This document shows positions 41,561-50,402 of a DNA stretch of 58,622 bases, piece by piece; position 1 is the stretch's first letter, and the number at the start of each line of letters is the position of its first letter. Source of the stretch: an uncultured Oscillospiraceae bacterium (GTDB taxonomy: Bacteria; Bacillota; Clostridia; Oscillospirales; Oscillospiraceae); the NCBI GenBank assembly GCA_910587505.1, contig CAJULD010000019.1, forward strand, positions 1 to 58,622, in the 5' to 3' direction. The translations under genes were made by a program, and so were the position numbers. The notes beneath the pieces are model-generated. The model saw only the letters and a program-made list of their open reading frames with translations. It was not told where the DNA came from and searched no databases.

Positions 41561-41724
41561 GTAAGAACCTGTATTCACAACCGTTGAACGCCATCTGGCC
41601 GGACCTTTTCCCGCCATACCGGGTTAAATTTCCCTGCCGGGCGTCAGCCCGCCTGGGAAAATCCGTCCTGTCCGGCGGAGAAATTCCCCGTCCATCCGGC
41701 ATCCTCCTGCCATAAATACAGGTT
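41561..41724 (-). repeat. Inverted-repeat element, fullest copy (164 bp)
   Basis: Terminal inverted repeats: GTAAGAACCTGTATTCACAA at the left and the complement of AACCTGTATTTATGG at the right. Internal blocks GGAGGATGCCGGATGG, CCGCCGGACAGG and GGCGTTCAACGGTTGTGAAT (minus strand) recur in the same order at 20200-20305. No coding frame. It looks like a miniature element mobilised in trans. Confidence 0.75.
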
Positions 41725-41837
41725 CCGGATGTTGGGTCTGCCCGGCATGTCATGGAAGCGCCTAGGGGGAAACATATAAAATTCCCCAAAGTTCTTTTTG
41801 CCGCGCTTTCTTTCAGGAAAAAGCATACCGACCGGTT

Positions 41838-42824
41838 TTACCCCCCGATGGCCACGTAGCCGTCAGGCGCTGTGATGCCCAGGGCCTCGCAGGTGGCGGG
41901 ATTGTACTTCTGGACGAACTCGGGGGCGTACTCAATGGCCATGGTGGAGATCTCTGCCTGCCCGGTCAGAATCTGGGCGGCCATTTCGCCGGTCTTGTAG
42001 CCGATGTCATAGTAGCTGATGGACAATGTGGCCACGCCGCAACCGGCGCAGATCCCCTCCTCGCCGCAAAACACGGGGACGTTGCCCCGGCAGATGTTGT
42101 CGATGACGGGCGTGTTGGAGGCGGCGGAGTTGTCGGTGGGGACGTAGAGAACGTCGCTGGCATCCGCGGCGGTCTGACAGACGGCGGCGATGTCGTTGGA
42201 GTCGGAGAAGGAGTACTGGGTGCAGGTGTAGCCCATACCCTCCAGATACTGCTGGACGGTGTCCACCTGGTACTGGCTGTTGTCCTCCCTGGAGCAGTAG
42301 AGCAGTCCCACGGTCCTGGCGTCGGGATACCAGGCGCGGATCATCTCCGCCTGCCGGTCCAGAGGCGCCAGGTCGGAGGTACCGGAGACATTGCCGCCCA
42401 CGGTGCCGGAGAAGTCACTGATGTTGAAGGCCACGCCGTACTCCGTGACGGAGGTGCCCAGAATGGGGATGTCGCCGGTGGCAGCGGCGGCGGCCTGAAG
42501 GGCCGGGGTGGCGTTGGCCATAATCAGGTCCACGCCCTGGGAAACAAAGGAGGTGGCAATGGTGGCGCAGGTGGGAATATCCTCGGCGGCGTTCTGGAAA
42601 TCGTACTCCCAGCCGTCCTCGCCCAGCTTGTCGTTCATGGCGGCGATAAAGCCCTCCGTGGCGGCGTCCAGGGCGGGATGGGTGACGTACTGGGAGATGC
42701 CCACTCTGTAGACCTTGCCGCCGGAGGCGTCGTCGTTCTGCCGGGGGGCGCCGCTGCCGCCGCAGGCGGTCAGGGCCAGAACCATGACGCCGGAGAGGCA
42801 CAGGGCAAGCAGTTTCTTTTTCAT
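41838..42824 (-). CDS. ABC transporter substrate-binding lipoprotein (TrpX-like)
   Basis: A 328-residue exported protein with a lipoprotein signal (LLALCLSGVMVLALTACGGS, cysteine at the lipobox). The mature part matches the PF04392-type binding proteins: YRVGISQYVTHPALDAATEG, VDLIMANATPALQAAAAA, GLLYCSREDNSQYQ. First gene of the importer. No T-box is visible in the short leader, so the tryptophan control known from other TrpXYZ loci is not supported here. Confidence 0.9.
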   Translation of the reverse strand: MKKKLLALCLSGVMVLALTACGGSGAPRQNDDASGGKVYRVGISQYVTHPALDAATEGFIAAMNDKLGEDGWEYDFQNAAEDIPTCATIATSFVSQGVDLIMANATPALQAAAAATGDIPILGTSVTEYGVAFNISDFSGTVGGNVSGTSDLAPLDRQAEMIRAWYPDARTVGLLYCSREDNSQYQVDTVQQYLEGMGYTCTQYSFSDSNDIAAVCQTAADASDVLYVPTDNSAASNTPVIDNICRGNVPVFCGEEGICAGCGVATLSISYYDIGYKTGEMAAQILTGQAEISTMAIEYAPEFVQKYNPATCEALGITAPDGYVAIGG

Positions 42825-42884
42825 CTTTTCATATCTCCTGATTCATTTTATTGGCATTTACCGGCAGGGTAAAATTGCTTTATT

Positions 42885-42913
42885 ACTATATAGCGCTAAA
42901 GCGATAAAGTCAA
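42885..42913 (-). promoter_or_regulatory. Promoter of the ABC importer
   Basis: On the minus strand: TTGACT (plus 42908-42913), 17-bp spacer, TATAGT (plus 42885-42890). The spacer holds the short dyad CGCTTTAGCG, a possible operator. Confidence 0.75.
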
Positions 42914-42925
42914 TGGTCAAATTTG

Positions 42926-42964
42926 ACAAAAAATCCTCCCGCCGGCAGGGAAGACGGCGGGAGG
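42926..42964 (-). terminator. Terminator of the peptidase operon
   Basis: CCTCCCGCCG (42935-42944) pairs with CGGCGGGAGG (42955-42964); on the minus strand a run ATTTTTTG follows. It lies 40 bp past the peptidase stop. Confidence 0.85.
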
Positions 42965-43004
42965 ACAGCTTATGGACGGGATTTGCGGATATCCGGCGGC
43001 CGGA

Positions 43005-44078
43005 TCACTTCAGGATGAGCAGTTCCTTCGGCGCTTCCGTGATGTCGGTGCAGCCGCCGTCCCTGATAATGATCACGTCCTCGATCCGGACGCCGAATTT
43101 GCCGGGGATATAGATGCCCGGCTCGGCGGAGATTACGGCGCCTGCCGGCAGCGGCTTATCGGAGGAGCTGGCCGCGGTGGGGGACTCGTGGATCTCCACG
43201 CCTACGCCGTGGCCAAAGCCGTGGCCGAAACAGTCTCCGTATCCGGCGCTGGCGATGACCTGCTCCGCCGCCTCGTGGACGGCCTTGCCGGTAACGCCGG
43301 CCCTGGCGGCGGCGATGCCCGCCTTCTGGGCCTCAAGGACCGTGTAATAGACCTTTTCCATCTCCTCCGTGGCATAGCCGACAGCCACGGTGCGGGTCAT
43401 ATCGGAGCAGTAGCCGCCGCAGATGCAGCCGAAATCCATGGTAACAAAATCGCCCTCTTCTACCTTCTTATCCGAGGGCACGCCGTGGGGCATGCTGCTG
43501 TTGACGCCGCTGACCACGATGGGCTCGAAGCTCATCTTTTCCGCGCCGCCCATCAGCATCCGATACTGGAGAAAGGCGGAGATCTCCTTCTCCGTGACGC
43601 CGGGCCTGATAAAATCCAGAACCTCCTTCAGAGCTTTTTCCGCAATACGCTGGGCGGCGATCAGGCAGTCGATCTCCTCCGGCTCCTTTACCGCGCGAAG
43701 CTCCATCAGCAGCTTTGCTGCGGGAACCAGCTCCCTGCACTCCAGTTTTTTCTGCCACCGGTTATAATCCTCAACGGTGGCATACCAGTCCTCGAAGCCC
43801 AGCTTCTGGATTTCATGGCGGCGAATTACCTCATTGACCAGGTCGGTGACGGGCGTTTTGGCGGTGTTCTCGCGAATCTCCGCGCCGGTGACCGCCTTTT
43901 CCGCGGCCTCGATGTAGCGGCTGTCGGTGAAGAAGTAGCTCCTGTCCCTGGTGACGATGGCTACGCCGGCGGAGGAATGGAACCGGGCGGCATAGAGCCG
44001 GTTGGGCTCGCTGGTGACCATCATGGCATCCAGGCCGTAAGCCTCCAGCTTTTCCGCGATTTTGTGAAATCTGCTCAT
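43005..44078 (-). CDS. Xaa-Pro aminopeptidase (M24 family)
   Basis: A 357-residue dimetal peptidase that removes residues preceding proline. The creatinase-like N-terminal domain (1-125) is followed by the pita-bread catalytic fold with all five ligands: VTMDFGCICGGYCSDM (two Asp), FGHGFGHGVGVEIHE (His), SAEPGIYI (Glu) and GVRIEDVI (Glu). The start at 44078 overlaps the YqeG stop (ATGA). An elongation factor P gene, a common neighbour, is absent. Confidence 0.9.
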   Translation of the reverse strand: MSRFHKIAEKLEAYGLDAMMVTSEPNRLYAARFHSSAGVAIVTRDRSYFFTDSRYIEAAEKAVTGAEIRENTAKTPVTDLVNEVIRRHEIQKLGFEDWYATVEDYNRWQKKLECRELVPAAKLLMELRAVKEPEEIDCLIAAQRIAEKALKEVLDFIRPGVTEKEISAFLQYRMLMGGAEKMSFEPIVVSGVNSSMPHGVPSDKKVEEGDFVTMDFGCICGGYCSDMTRTVAVGYATEEMEKVYYTVLEAQKAGIAAARAGVTGKAVHEAAEQVIASAGYGDCFGHGFGHGVGVEIHESPTAASSSDKPLPAGAVISAEPGIYIPGKFGVRIEDVIIIRDGGCTDITEAPKELLILK

Positions 44079-44584
44079 AGTTTCTGGCATCTCCTTCTGG
44101 CGATCCATTTGGAGGGGCGCTGCAGGGCGTGAAGCACGTGGTTCCAGGCCCCCACGGGCCCGCCCAGGGGTTCCACCATCAGCGCCAGAATCCCCGCCCG
44201 CTTTGCCCCCAGCACGTCGGTCAGCAGCTTGTCGCCCAGCATGGCGGTATGCTCCGGCGGCTCTCCGGCCCGGACCATGGCCTGCCGGTAGCCGGCCGTG
44301 CCCGGTTTTCCGGCATGGCCCACATACCGGATGCCCAGCTCGCTGCAAAAAGTCTCCACCCGGCGGGTGGAGCGGTTGTTGGAGAGGATCATCACCGTGA
44401 CGCCTGCCTCCCGGCAGTCCTCCAGCCAGCGGCGGAGCGTCCCGTCCGGCTTTTCCACGGAGCGGGGAGCCAGGGTGTAGTCCAAGTCGCACAGCAGCAG
44501 CCGGATGTCCAGCTCCCGCAGAAGCCGGGGGGTGAGGTCGGTGTAGCGGCGATAGAGCCGGTCCGGGATGAGGGAAAATGGCAT
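44075..44584 (-). CDS. YqeG-family HAD phosphatase
   Basis: A 169-residue HAD-IIIA phosphatase. The catalytic DxDxT is in LLCDLDYTLAP, with the second motif MILSNNRS and the acidic motif MLGDKLLTDVLGAKRAG. Homologues lie near yqeH and aroE in Bacillus; the physiological substrate is unknown. Start at 44584 with AAGGAGG; an ATG at 44644 lies in the promoter. Confidence 0.88.
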   Translation of the reverse strand: MPFSLIPDRLYRRYTDLTPRLLRELDIRLLLCDLDYTLAPRSVEKPDGTLRRWLEDCREAGVTVMILSNNRSTRRVETFCSELGIRYVGHAGKPGTAGYRQAMVRAGEPPEHTAMLGDKLLTDVLGAKRAGILALMVEPLGGPVGAWNHVLHALQRPSKWIARRRCQKL

Positions 44585-44615
44585 AGCGCCCTCCTTGGTC
44601 GCATAATATGAAAGG

Positions 44616-44644
44616 AGTATATCACAAATTTTGGGATTCCACAA
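44616..44644 (-). promoter_or_regulatory. Promoter of the YqeG-peptidase operon
   Basis: On the minus strand: TTGTGG (plus 44639-44644), 17-bp spacer, TATACT (plus 44616-44621). It lies in the 74-bp gap with the divergent gene at 44659. Confidence 0.5.
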
Positions 44645-44658
44645 GGGGGGAAGTGCCT

Positions 44659-45435
44659 GTGCAACTGTATTTGGCCGTCACGCCTGACAAGCTGCGGGAA
44701 GCGGCCCGCTATACGGACCGGCTGGCGCATGTGGCCTACCGGGTGGGGCGGGACGGCCGTCTGGCCCGCCGGGATCTGCTGGCCAGGACCCGGGGCGGCC
44801 TCCTGGTTCTGGGGGATCAGGAGTGCGGACTCATCCGCGATCCCGCCGCGCTGTGCCGGGACGTATGGAGGGAATGCGGCAACCGGGGATACGGCGGCGT
44901 ACTGGCGGATTTTGAGCAGCCGCCCGCGGCGGACCGGGGGGCGTTTCTGGAGGCGCTGGGCATGGTGCTGGCCCGGAACGGGAAGCGCCTGTTTGTCCCG
45001 GAGGCCTACGGCGGCCAGGTGGGGCAGGCGGCCGTTCTGATCTGCACCGCCCTGTCCGGCGGGAATCTGCGCCAGCGGCTGGAGGAGAGCGTCCGGCAGT
45101 TTGGGAAGGGGAGGGTTGCTCTGGACCTCCAGCGGCTGCGGATGAGCTTCCCGCTGCCCTGTCCCACGGGAGAGGGGGAACCGCTGGAACGGGAAAAATG
45201 GGAGGAGATGCTGGCGCGGAAAGGGCAGTCGGTGTTCTACTCCCATGACCTGTGCGCGAGATATTTTACCTTTACGGACGGCGGGGAGAGCCGTTTTGTC
45301 CTGTTCGACGATGCCGGCACCCTCCGCAGGAAAATCGAGCTGGGGCAGGAGATGGGGATTGGGACGGGCTTTCTGATGTACCCGGAAACAGCGGATATCC
45401 TGCCGGAGCTGCTTTTGCCGGGAAGACAGATGTAA
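44659..45435 (+). CDS. Uncharacterised protein, possibly a TIM-barrel glycosidase fold (GTG start)
   Basis: A 258-residue cytoplasmic protein starting at a GTG after AAGGGGGG. Segments such as VQLYLAVTPDKLREA, RGYGGVLADFEQPP, RLFVPEAYGG, QSVFYSHDLCARYFTF and GTGFLMYPETADILPE suggest alternating strands and helices as in glycoside-hydrolase-like barrels, with the ADFE at the end of one strand as a possible acid. No family is firmly recognised. Divergent from yqeG. A small hairpin of the dispersed family lies six bases after the stop (45441-45459). Confidence 0.6.
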   Translation: MQLYLAVTPDKLREAARYTDRLAHVAYRVGRDGRLARRDLLARTRGGLLVLGDQECGLIRDPAALCRDVWRECGNRGYGGVLADFEQPPAADRGAFLEALGMVLARNGKRLFVPEAYGGQVGQAAVLICTALSGGNLRQRLEESVRQFGKGRVALDLQRLRMSFPLPCPTGEGEPLEREKWEEMLARKGQSVFYSHDLCARYFTFTDGGESRFVLFDDAGTLRRKIELGQEMGIGTGFLMYPETADILPELLLPGRQM

Positions 45436-45600
45436 CAATACTTTTTCCTGAAGGAAAAGCAGCAGAAAAGCGCCTTACGAATGCTGTGTTCTGCTCCGCA
45501 GGCGCTGCCCGGAAGCTCTGGTCCCCTTCATAAATCTCCCTTTTCTGTTTGGCGTTGCCGAAAGCCGCTTCGTCAAACCACCCGTCAAAATATCCAAATC

Positions 45601-45630
45601 GGGCAGTCACCTGTTGATGGATGACTGCCC
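45601..45630 (-). terminator. Hairpin after the ABM-like gene
   Basis: GGGCAGTCA (45601-45609) pairs with TGACTGCCC (45622-45630). Terminator for the leftward gene at 45651-45998. Confidence 0.6.
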
Positions 45631-45650
45631 GATAAATTCATATTTATAAA

Positions 45651-45998
45651 TCAAACAATATTCTCACCCAGGATTATTTTGGGCATTGCAGTTAAACACC
45701 TGTTCCAACGCTTATAGAATTTTTCTATACCAAGTTTTCCAACTCTTGCATGAACTTCTTCATTTTCCAGCACCCAATACAGGACATATGTTACCTTACC
45801 TGTATTTCTTGTAAGACGAACAGGTAATTCTCCCTCTTTAACTGCATTGAAATCTTTTTGCCGGTGAGTGCGTTTTATATAGTGTACATCAATAACACCA
45901 TCCTGCTCCAGGTAAAATTCCGCTACTTCCCTCATCAGTTCTTCAATTTCATCTAACCTGGCCGGCTTTGCCTCATATATGCATATTTCATTAAACAT
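45651..45998 (-). CDS. Small protein, possible antibiotic-biosynthesis-monooxygenase-like fold
   Basis: A 115-residue protein whose first half (MFNEICIYEAKPARLDEIE, then VAEFYLEQDGVIDVHYIKRTH) resembles dimeric alpha-beta-barrel (ABM/EthD-like) proteins. Start at 45998 with GGAGG; an ATG at 46040 has no site. The gene is much richer in A+T than its neighbours, suggesting recent acquisition. Function unknown. Confidence 0.6.
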   Translation of the reverse strand: MFNEICIYEAKPARLDEIEELMREVAEFYLEQDGVIDVHYIKRTHRQKDFNAVKEGELPVRLTRNTGKVTYVLYWVLENEEVHARVGKLGIEKFYKRWNRCLTAMPKIILGENIV

Positions 45999-46113
45999 AA
46001 AACACCTCCACAAATTCCGATTCTCCAGTATGCCGAACACCGGTCTGTCAAGTCGATTATAGCAAGGGTCATTGCATAATTGTGGATACCTGTTCGCTCA
46101 AGAAAAAGTCCCG

Positions 46114-48822
46114 TTATTTTTTCTGCCAGGGGAATTTCCCCGCCTTTTTGCCGGACAGCCGGCGGATCGCCTCGTCCGCCCGCTTTTCGCCCCGCCGGGC
46201 GGCCTCCTGATACAGCGCCAGGGCCTTCTCCCGGTCCGCCTTTACACCCCGCCCGTTTTCGTAGCAGGCGGCCAGCGCGTAGCTGCCGTCCGCCCGTCCG
46301 CCTTCTCTGGCCCTGGCATAGTATTCCGCGGCGAGGACCAGGTTCCGGAGGACGCCGTAGCCGTTTTCATAGCACTCGCCCAGGAAGAATTCCGCCCGGT
46401 GGTGCGTCTGCCGGGCCGCCTCGGAGAACCAGAAAAACGCCTGATCGTTATCCTCCGCCACCGCGATGCCGTGATAATAGAAAAAACCAAGGTTGCACTG
46501 GGCTCTGGCGTTGCCCGCCTCGGCGGCCTGCCGGTAGAGCGCTGCGGCCCTGTCCTTGTCCGTCTCTACGCCGGTACCCAGCTCGTAACAGAGGCCCAGA
46601 GCGCAGGTGGCGGGGGGATAGTCCTGCTCATGGGCGGTCTGATAGAGCCGGACGGCCTGGGCCTCGTCCGGTTCGGTTCCGTAGCCGTTCTCATAGCACT
46701 CCCCCAGCAGGTGCTGGGCGCGGGCATACCCCTGCCGGGCGGCCTGCGTAAACCAGCGGAAGGCCTCGTCGTTGTCCTCCTCCAGGCCAAAGCCACGGTA
46801 GTAGCACAGGCCAAGGCAGTATTGAGCCCGCATGTATCCGGATTCGGCGGCCTGCCGGTAGAGTGCCGCAGCCTGGGATGCGTCGGTCTCAGTCCCCACG
46901 CCGTGCTCATAGCAGAGCCCCAGAGAGAAGGTGCCGGGGACGTGGCCGTTTTCGTGGGACTGCCGGTAGAGCTGAAAGGCCCGCGCGGGGTCCCGCTCTA
47001 CGCCGTAGCCGTTTTCGTAGCACTCGCCCAGCAGCTGCTGGGCTCTGGCGAAGCCCTGCCGGGCGGCGCGGGCGAACCACTGCGCCGCCTTCGCGTCGTC
47101 CATTTCCGTGCCGATGCCCTGATAGAAGCAGTAGCCCAGATTGCACTGGGCTTTGGCGTCCTCCTTCCGGGCGCCCAGAGTGTAGAATTCCAGCGCCTTC
47201 GCCTTGTCCATTTCCACGCCCCTGCCCAGCTCATAGCACAGTCCGATGGCGGCGGCGGCGGAGGGGTAGCCGCCCTCCCACGCCTCCCGGTACAGCTTCA
47301 GCGCTTCGTCCTCGTCCTTTTCCACGCCATAGCCGAATTCCCTGCACTGGCCCAGCAGAAACTGGGCACGGGGATAGGAGTGCCGGGCGGCAGCCTCAAA
47401 CCATCTGGCGGCCTCGGCGTCGTCCACCGCCGTACCGATACCCTGATAGTAGCAGTAGCCCAGATTGCATTGTCCCCGGACGTCTCCGCCTCCGGCGGCC
47501 TGCCGGTAAAGCTCCACCGCCCTGGCCAGGTCCTGTTCCACGCCCTGGCCCAGCTCGCAGCAGAGGCCCAGAGCGGTAGCGGCGGGGGCGTATCCCTGCC
47601 GGCTGGAGGCGTCGTAGAGCCTGGCGGCCTTTTCCTCGTCCTTTTCCACGCCATAGCCGAAATAGCAGCACTCTCCCAACAGGTACAGGGCCCGGGGATA
47701 GTTCTGTTCGGCGGACAGGCGGAACCAGTGGACGGCCTCGCCGTTGTCCTCCTCCACGCCGATGCCGTGGTAATAGCAGAAACCAAGGTTGCACTGGGAG
47801 GCGGGGTGGCCGGCCTCAGCCGCCTCACGGTAGAGAGATACGGCCCGGACCGCGTCCGCTTCCACGCCCATGCCGGTCTCATAGCACAGGCCCAGGGCGC
47901 AGGTGGCGGGAATGAATCCGCCCTCATGAGCCATCTGGTAGTAATGAAAGGCCCTGTCCTCGTCCTTTTCCAGACCGTGGCCGTATTCAAAGCACTGCCC
48001 CAGCAGATACTGGGCACGGGGATAGCCGTCTTCGGCGGATTCCCTGTACAGCCGGGCGGCCTGCTCCACATCCTGCGCGATGCCGGTTCCCCGGTCATAG
48101 CATACCCCCAGCGCGCAGGCGGCGGGCGCATAACCCTGCTCATGGGAGGCCCTGTAAAGGGCGATCGCTTTCTCGGGATCCTGCTCCACGCCATAGCCGT
48201 TTTCAAAGCATTCGCCCATAAGCATCTGGGCGCGGGCGTATCCCTGCTGGGCGGCTTTGGCAAACCAGCGGGCGGCCTCGCCGTCGTCCTCCTCCACGCC
48301 GATGCCGCGGTAGTAGAAGAACCCCAGGTTGCACTGGGCCGGAGCGTAGTCCTGCTCGGCGGCCTCCCGGTACAGTCCGGCGGCGCGGAGCTTGTCCATC
48401 TCCACCCCCGCGCCCAGCTCATAGCACAATCCCAGCTCGCAGATGGCGGGGGAATAGTCCTGCTCAGCGGCAGCGGCGAGGAGCTGCGCGCCCTTTTCCG
48501 GGTCCTTTTCCGTGCCTGTGCCCCGAAGCCAGCACATGCCCAGGCTGTACTGGGCCGCGATGTAGTCTCCGTCGGCGGCCTTTTTGAACCAGAGGAACCC
48601 CTTCCGCTCATCCTTCGGCGCGCCGCCGGTGCCGCGGCAGTAATGCTGTCCCAGCTGGTACGCCGCGTCCAGATTGCCGTCCTCGGCGGCGGTCTCCAGC
48701 TCCCGGAGGTTCTGCTGCCGTTCGGCGGTCAGTCCCGCCATGCTCTGGATCAGCTCGGGGTTAAAATATACCATGACCGTATCCTGCTCGCCGGGCGGCA
48801 GGAAGTTCTGCTCCGCAGTCAT
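46114..48822 (-). CDS. Long Sel1-repeat protein (902 aa, 23 repeats)
   Basis: A cytoplasmic solenoid of 36-residue Sel1 (TPR-like) repeats, here numbering 23, from about residue 60 to the C-terminus. There is no signal peptide. Three repeat types alternate: A (QCNLGFFYYRGIGVEED), B (QLLGECYENGYGVERD) and C (CALGLCYELGTGVETD). The order is ABC, ABC, BC, then five times ABC, a 108-residue higher-order unit. The first 59 residues hold MTAEQNFLPPGEQDTVMVYF and no known domain. Such proteins scaffold protein partners; the partner is unknown. Start at 48822 with AAAGGAGCG. Confidence 0.9.
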   Translation of the reverse strand: MTAEQNFLPPGEQDTVMVYFNPELIQSMAGLTAERQQNLRELETAAEDGNLDAAYQLGQHYCRGTGGAPKDERKGFLWFKKAADGDYIAAQYSLGMCWLRGTGTEKDPEKGAQLLAAAAEQDYSPAICELGLCYELGAGVEMDKLRAAGLYREAAEQDYAPAQCNLGFFYYRGIGVEEDDGEAARWFAKAAQQGYARAQMLMGECFENGYGVEQDPEKAIALYRASHEQGYAPAACALGVCYDRGTGIAQDVEQAARLYRESAEDGYPRAQYLLGQCFEYGHGLEKDEDRAFHYYQMAHEGGFIPATCALGLCYETGMGVEADAVRAVSLYREAAEAGHPASQCNLGFCYYHGIGVEEDNGEAVHWFRLSAEQNYPRALYLLGECCYFGYGVEKDEEKAARLYDASSRQGYAPAATALGLCCELGQGVEQDLARAVELYRQAAGGGDVRGQCNLGYCYYQGIGTAVDDAEAARWFEAAARHSYPRAQFLLGQCREFGYGVEKDEDEALKLYREAWEGGYPSAAAAIGLCYELGRGVEMDKAKALEFYTLGARKEDAKAQCNLGYCFYQGIGTEMDDAKAAQWFARAARQGFARAQQLLGECYENGYGVERDPARAFQLYRQSHENGHVPGTFSLGLCYEHGVGTETDASQAAALYRQAAESGYMRAQYCLGLCYYRGFGLEEDNDEAFRWFTQAARQGYARAQHLLGECYENGYGTEPDEAQAVRLYQTAHEQDYPPATCALGLCYELGTGVETDKDRAAALYRQAAEAGNARAQCNLGFFYYHGIAVAEDNDQAFFWFSEAARQTHHRAEFFLGECYENGYGVLRNLVLAAEYYARAREGGRADGSYALAACYENGRGVKADREKALALYQEAARRGEKRADEAIRRLSGKKAGKFPWQKK

Positions 48823-49009
48823 TTGTAACGCTCCTTTTCCCGCTGTTTCCACGGTCCGCCGCATGGCGCGGCGAACGCTGTTTATATGGTAGACACACCT
48901 GAAAAACAGCACCGCACCGCCCCTTTTTCCCGCTTCCTTTTGGCTGCTTCCCGGATGCGCCGACTGTATCATAGCACAACTCGCTCCATATGGCGAGAGC
49001 TTTTTGCAA

Positions 49010-49044
49010 TAAAAAATGCGCTGCCCCGGTGGGGACAGCGCATT
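49010..49044 (-). terminator. Terminator of rpmB
   Basis: AATGCGCTG plus CCCC (49015-49027) pairs with GGGG-A-CAGCGCATT (49031-49044) with one bulge; on the minus strand a U-run follows. Confidence 0.8.
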
Positions 49045-49062
49045 CGTTTTTGCGTGTCTATC

Positions 49063-49251
49063 TCAGACAGCACGGGTGACTTTTCCGGAACGCAGACACC
49101 GGGTACAAACATATACATGGCGGGGGGTACCGTCGACGATCGCCTTCACGCGCTTGACATTGGGCTTCCACGCACGATTGGAGCGCCTGTGGGAGTGAGA
49201 AACCTTGATCCCGAAGGTAACGCCCTTGTCACAGAATTGACACTTTGCCAT
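49063..49251 (-). CDS. rpmB: Ribosomal protein bL28
   Basis: A 62-residue large-subunit protein: MAKCQFCDKGVTFGIKVSHS, then NRAWKPNVKRV. Both zinc CxxC pairs are kept (Cys4/Cys7 and Cys49/Cys52), so this is the zinc-binding form. Start at 49251 with AAGGAGGTG. Single gene with its own promoter and terminator. Confidence 0.96.
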   Translation of the reverse strand: MAKCQFCDKGVTFGIKVSHSHRRSNRAWKPNVKRVKAIVDGTPRHVYVCTRCLRSGKVTRAV

Positions 49252-49306
49252 CCGTTGCACCTCCTTGCTGTTTCAAAATCATAGCGGCACCAAAGCACCT
49301 TCGGAT

Positions 49307-49335
49307 ATGATAACAGAGTTTGACACAAATTGCAA
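49307..49335 (-). promoter_or_regulatory. Promoter of rpmB
   Basis: On the minus strand: TTGCAA (plus 49330-49335), 17-bp spacer, TATCAT (plus 49307-49312). Confidence 0.55.
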
Positions 49336-49372
49336 GCACAAATTTCATTTTCTTCAAAACTTTTTCTCGCCC

Positions 49373-49401
49373 TTGTCAAGCCGTTCCATTTATACTATAA
49401 T
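49373..49401 (+). promoter_or_regulatory. Promoter of the hprK-glk operon
   Basis: TTGTCA (49373-49378), 17-bp spacer, perfect TATAAT (49396-49401), 56 bp before the hprK start. Confidence 0.8.
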
Positions 49402-49457
49402 GACCACAGGTACGATATGAAGACGCGGGCGGACCGCGGAAAACGGAGGCGATGCGT

Positions 49458-50399
49458 ATGATCCAACAGGATGAGATGATGGGCGGCGTCAAGGTTGGCG
49501 AGCTGGTGGAGCATCTGAAGCTGGCGGTAGTGAACAAGGGGGCCGATTTCGACACGGCCCTGGTGGGCATCCGGGACGTGAACCGGCCGGGGCTGCAGCT
49601 GGTGGGCTTTTTCGACTATTTCGATCCCCGGCGGCTGCAGGTCATCGGTATGGCGGAGACCAAGATGCTGGAGGGTATGGATCCGGAGCAGCGCAGGCAG
49701 AGCTTTTCCCGGCTGTTCACCTATGACATTCCGGCGCTGGTGGTGTCCAGGGATCTGGACATCTATCCGGAGTGTCTGGCCATGGCCCGGAAGCACCGGC
49801 GCACCCTGCTGCATACGGCGGACACCACGGTGGCCTTTACCACGAAGGTCATCGAATACCTGACCCAGGCGCTGGCGCCCACCATTACCCGGCACGGCGG
49901 GCTGCTGGACATCTACGGCGAGGGCGTCCTGATTACCGGCGACAGCGGTGTGGGGAAGAGCGAAACGGCCATCGAGCTGGTCAAGCGGGGCCACCGGCTG
50001 GTGGCGGACGACGCGGTGGACATCCGCCGGGTGGCGGACCAGCTGCTGGGCAAAGCGCCGGACCTGATCCGGCATTACATCGAGCTGCGGGGCATCGGCG
50101 TGGTGGACGTGCAGCAGCTGCTGGGCATGAGCGCGGTGAAGCCGGAGGCCCAGGTGGACCTGGTGGTGCATCTGGAGCGCTGGCGGGAGGACAAGTTCTA
50201 CGACCGCTTCGGCCTGGACGAGGAGAAGGTAAATATTCTGGGGATCGAGGTGCCCATCATCACGATTCCGGTCCAGCCGGGGCGGAATCTGGCCACCATC
50301 GTGGAGGTGGCGGTAATGAACAACCGGCACAAAAAATACGGCTTTAACGCCGCCCAGCAGCTGGCGGACGAACTGGAGCGCCACGCGCAGGGGGGATAA
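49458..50399 (+). CDS. hprK: HPr kinase/phosphorylase
   Basis: Phosphorylates HPr on Ser46 in response to sugar flux and so drives carbon catabolite control. The 313 residues include the P-loop GDSGVGKSETA, the K/H metal motif LVADDAVDIRR, and the family signature ELRGIGVVDVQQLLG. ATGs at 49452 and 49458 compete; the second is eight bases from CGGAGG and is chosen. A HELMH protein starts four bases after its stop and glucokinase follows, linking sugar sensing with sugar phosphorylation. Confidence 0.94.
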   Translation: MIQQDEMMGGVKVGELVEHLKLAVVNKGADFDTALVGIRDVNRPGLQLVGFFDYFDPRRLQVIGMAETKMLEGMDPEQRRQSFSRLFTYDIPALVVSRDLDIYPECLAMARKHRRTLLHTADTTVAFTTKVIEYLTQALAPTITRHGGLLDIYGEGVLITGDSGVGKSETAIELVKRGHRLVADDAVDIRRVADQLLGKAPDLIRHYIELRGIGVVDVQQLLGMSAVKPEAQVDLVVHLERWREDKFYDRFGLDEEKVNILGIEVPIITIPVQPGRNLATIVEVAVMNNRHKKYGFNAAQQLADELERHAQGG

Positions 50400-50402
50400 G
50401 AG

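Larger units (their letters stand above)
41442..41837. other. Intra-operon gap with terminator and repeat
   Basis: No gene. It holds a U-rich hairpin next to the permease start (41499-41536), a full inverted-repeat element (41561-41724) and a small CTTTC/AAAAAGC hairpin at 41805-41824 close to the binding-protein stop. Confidence 0.6.

Noticed and set aside
46072..48828. Very long open frame opposite the Sel1-repeat gene (plus strand)
   Set aside because: It follows the repeat period of the real gene on the other strand, has low-complexity composition and no ribosome site.
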